Shown here piece by piece: positions 62,801 to 64,000 of a stretch of 64,000 nt of DNA. The notes under the pieces are model-generated. The model saw only the letters and a list, made by a program, of their open reading frames with translations, was not told where the DNA came from and did no database searches. Source of the stretch: Cladorrhinum sp. PSN259 (Eukaryota > Ascomycota > Sordariomycetes > Sordariales > Podosporaceae). A program made the position numbers and the translations under genes. The DNA is taken from positions 248,001 through 312,000 of the forward strand of contig MU867092.1 in the NCBI GenBank assembly GCA_033725935.1, in the 5' to 3' direction. Numbering within the stretch: the first letter of the stretch is position 1; every line of letters begins with the position of its first letter.

Positions 62801-64000
62801 AACAGTCCCTCAATTTGTGGCCAGTTGCGGCTAGAGACGACCCATTTGGCACGGGAGGAAATAGATGACTTCTCGAGAATCAACTCGAGGAGTTGCACCC
62901 GGTCGACCACGCATTCATCAAGGGCGTCAATGACAATATAAGCCATTTTCAGGCCTGGGTCTCTTAGAATGCTAGTCAAGATTTTTGATAAGGTGTCCCA
63001 GGTATTTGGATCTTTGCAGAAGGTTTCTCCAGCGCGGTCGTACTCACTCTGTACATGGGGGAGAAGAGATGGTTGTTGGTCGACGAGCAGGTAAATCAGG
63101 CTGCGGAGTACGGCAGTAGCATTATTGATACGAGAATCGGCGGCCTGGCAGAAGAAGAAAGACAAAACAGAGTTGGCGGATTTGCTCAACTCGTCAACAA
63201 CACCGCATAGCAGCATTGTCTTGCCCTTGCCGGGGTCACCCTTCACCCAGAGGAGCCGGCTCTCTGGATCATGGTCATGGCGTTTTTGCCATTGCTGAAA
63301 GACAGGGTTACTGAGGACCCAGCGATATGAGTCCTGCAAAAGACCGCCTTTGGTGCGTTCAATACGTAGCTTATCGACGCGTGGATCGGTAACGCGCAGC
63401 TGCTTTAGGCATTGCTGATCCTCCTTTGAGAACGCTTCGTTGGTAGGTATATAAGTCAGCGATGGCTAGAGTAGATCTACGACAGTTCCTTTCTAGCACG
63501 TACGTTCTGGCTCTATGACACGACGTGGCTCTATGACACGACGTGGCTCTATGACACGACGTGGCTCTAGGGCACGACGTAGCTCCTCTGCAATTGTTCC
63601 CAGAACCAGCTGACACTCCGGATCGTCAGGTGAATCGAACTTGCAAATTGAGCTGTGGTCGGCGTTGACAGGGACTTGTTTCTCACGCGAGCCGGGCAGG
63701 TTTAACACTGCCGATTTCTTCTCGACAATCTGTCTACATGTCAGCCAATTAGTCTACCAATTTTCAGATTGACATACGATGCCCATTGGCCCATAAGACA
63801 TTCCTTCGAAGAAACTAACAATAAGGCTGCTGTCGGGTAGGTGGCGAGATAGCTCGAATCTTTTGATTGCATTATCCGAATGTTGCTTCAGGGCGTCGAG
63901 TAGGTCGTTTTTTAGTTTCAATTGGCCAGACTTAACAATGTTGGCCACAATATGTCCAATGCTCGCGTAGTTTCCGCCCTGGTGAGGCGTGGCGAAGAAG
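59836..64000 (-). CDS. NLR: SesB-type hydrolase, NACHT and WD40 repeats; 5' end beyond window; internal TAG stop
   Basis: Fungal NOD-like receptor of incompatibility/self-recognition type. Exon parts: 63778-64000, 63504-63729 and 63434-59836. The N-terminus is an alpha/beta-hydrolase (SesB-like): FFATPHQGGNYASIGHIVAN, then SAVLNLPGS and VNADHSSICKFDSPDDPEC. The linker is RRVIEP three times, followed by KQLRVTDPRVDKLRIERTKG. The NACHT has Walker A WVKGDPGKGKT (about 63240) and Walker B YIVIDALDECV. The C-terminus carries about 13 WD40 repeats of 42 residues (CLQTLEGHSNPVWSVAFSPD, then SGSYDYTVKIWDPASGK), almost identical. In repeat 7 a CAG became TAG (60796-60798), stopping the protein there. 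The frame stays open through six further repeats to a natural end at 59836. It could be a functional 7-blade form, a readthrough gene, or a fresh pseudogene. Confidence 0.85.
60050..61620 (-). repeat. WD40 coding array, 126-bp unit, about 13 copies
   Basis: Each unit contains GATCCCAGATCTT, GTATAATCGT(T/A)CGAGCCCGAC and GCGAGCCGCTGGC. Units differ mainly at a few codons (S/Y/N after SG, and the HSNPVWS, HSYWVLS, HRNSVQS positions), which are surface positions of the propeller. Such high identity implies recent unit exchange or selection for variation at binding sites. Confidence 0.93.
63508..63571 (-). repeat. 18-bp coding tandem repeat in the NLR linker
   Basis: GTGGCTCTATGACACGAC occurs three to four times in tandem and encodes RRVIEP repeats just before the second intron. 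Confidence 0.9.

Larger units (their letters stand above)
2200..64000 (+). mobile_element. Probable Starship-type giant transposon, left (5') end; right end beyond window
   Basis: Starships are fungal giant elements moved by a DUF3435 tyrosine recombinase that is the first gene at the 5' end and points inward. Here such a gene (2561-5203) starts about 350 nt inside a truncated 5S rRNA gene, and 5S rDNA is a known Starship target. Downstream are three more families repeatedly found as Starship cargo: ferric reductase-like (10752), DUF3723 (28793) and an NLR (59836-64000). Many other genes are accessory in character and often duplicated or broken. The exact left boundary is uncertain by some tens of bases. 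No right boundary, 5S 5' half or target-site duplication is visible in the window. Alternative: an older composite region containing a lone DUF3435 gene. Confidence 0.75.

Noticed and set aside
64000..64000. Right end of the element inside the window
   Set aside because: No 5S 5' half, no repeat of the left edge and no change to core-like genes was found; the NLR runs off the window, so the end must lie beyond 64000.
2200..64000. LTR retrotransposons or DNA-transposon transposases among the cargo
   Set aside because: No reverse transcriptase, integrase, gag, DDE or helitron motifs were noticed in any frame; the only recombinase seen is DUF3435.

Overview
The window is genomic DNA from a filamentous ascomycete, probably a Sordariomycete. 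The evidence is short (about 45-90 nt) GT..AG introns with CTAAC/CTGAC-type branch sites, single widely spaced genes on both strands, and fungal families such as NACHT-WD40 receptors, 2EXR, bZIP, alpha-arrestin and DUF3723. No bacterial features are present.

Positions 1-2150 look like ordinary chromosome: the 3' end of a zinc alcohol dehydrogenase and a frame-broken remnant of a small coiled-coil gene. At about 2148-2215 lies the 3' part of a 5S rRNA gene on the minus strand, cut short on the side facing the rest of the window. About 350 nt inside that break, pointing inward, is an intact-looking five-exon DUF3435 tyrosine recombinase (2561-5203). This is the classic layout of the 5' end of a Starship giant transposon, with its 'captain' first, inserted in a 5S rDNA target. 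The rest of the window carries three further gene families typical of Starship cargo: a ferric reductase-like membrane protein (10752-12399), a DUF3723 protein (28793-30402) and an NLR (59836 to beyond 64000). I therefore read about 2.2 kb to the window end as one very large mobile element (at least 62 kb) whose right end is not in view.

Cargo from left to right. 6.5-19 kb: a SUMO-interacting-motif-like protein, a Lys/Glu minisatellite protein, the ferric reductase, several small coiled-coil proteins, a Ser/Thr-rich secreted protein and a MADS-like mini regulator. 19.5-26.6 kb: an FHA-kinase, a divergently transcribed nuclear-type protein and a four-exon alpha-arrestin. 27-39 kb: an inverted-repeat array, DUF3723, a cysteine-rich membrane protein, a 2EXR protein and a pseudokinase. 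39.6-58 kb: a repeat-rich regulatory block with four C2H2 zinc-finger paralogues (one with a nonsense codon), a bZIP factor, an EST1/SMG7-like protein, tandem one-pass membrane paralogues and an NLR-like tetratricopeptide protein. 59.8-64 kb: an NLR with a SesB-type hydrolase, a NACHT and about 13 nearly identical WD40 repeats, interrupted by one CAG-to-TAG stop.

The block from 39 to 59 kb is built from duplicated segments, direct and inverted, so this part of the element has been rearranged. Joint function of the cargo is inference: a mobility gene, a metal-related membrane protein, signalling kinases, a set of transcription factors and an incompatibility-type receptor travel together. Exon joins were made by eye from splice signals, frame and family patterns; none has transcript support.
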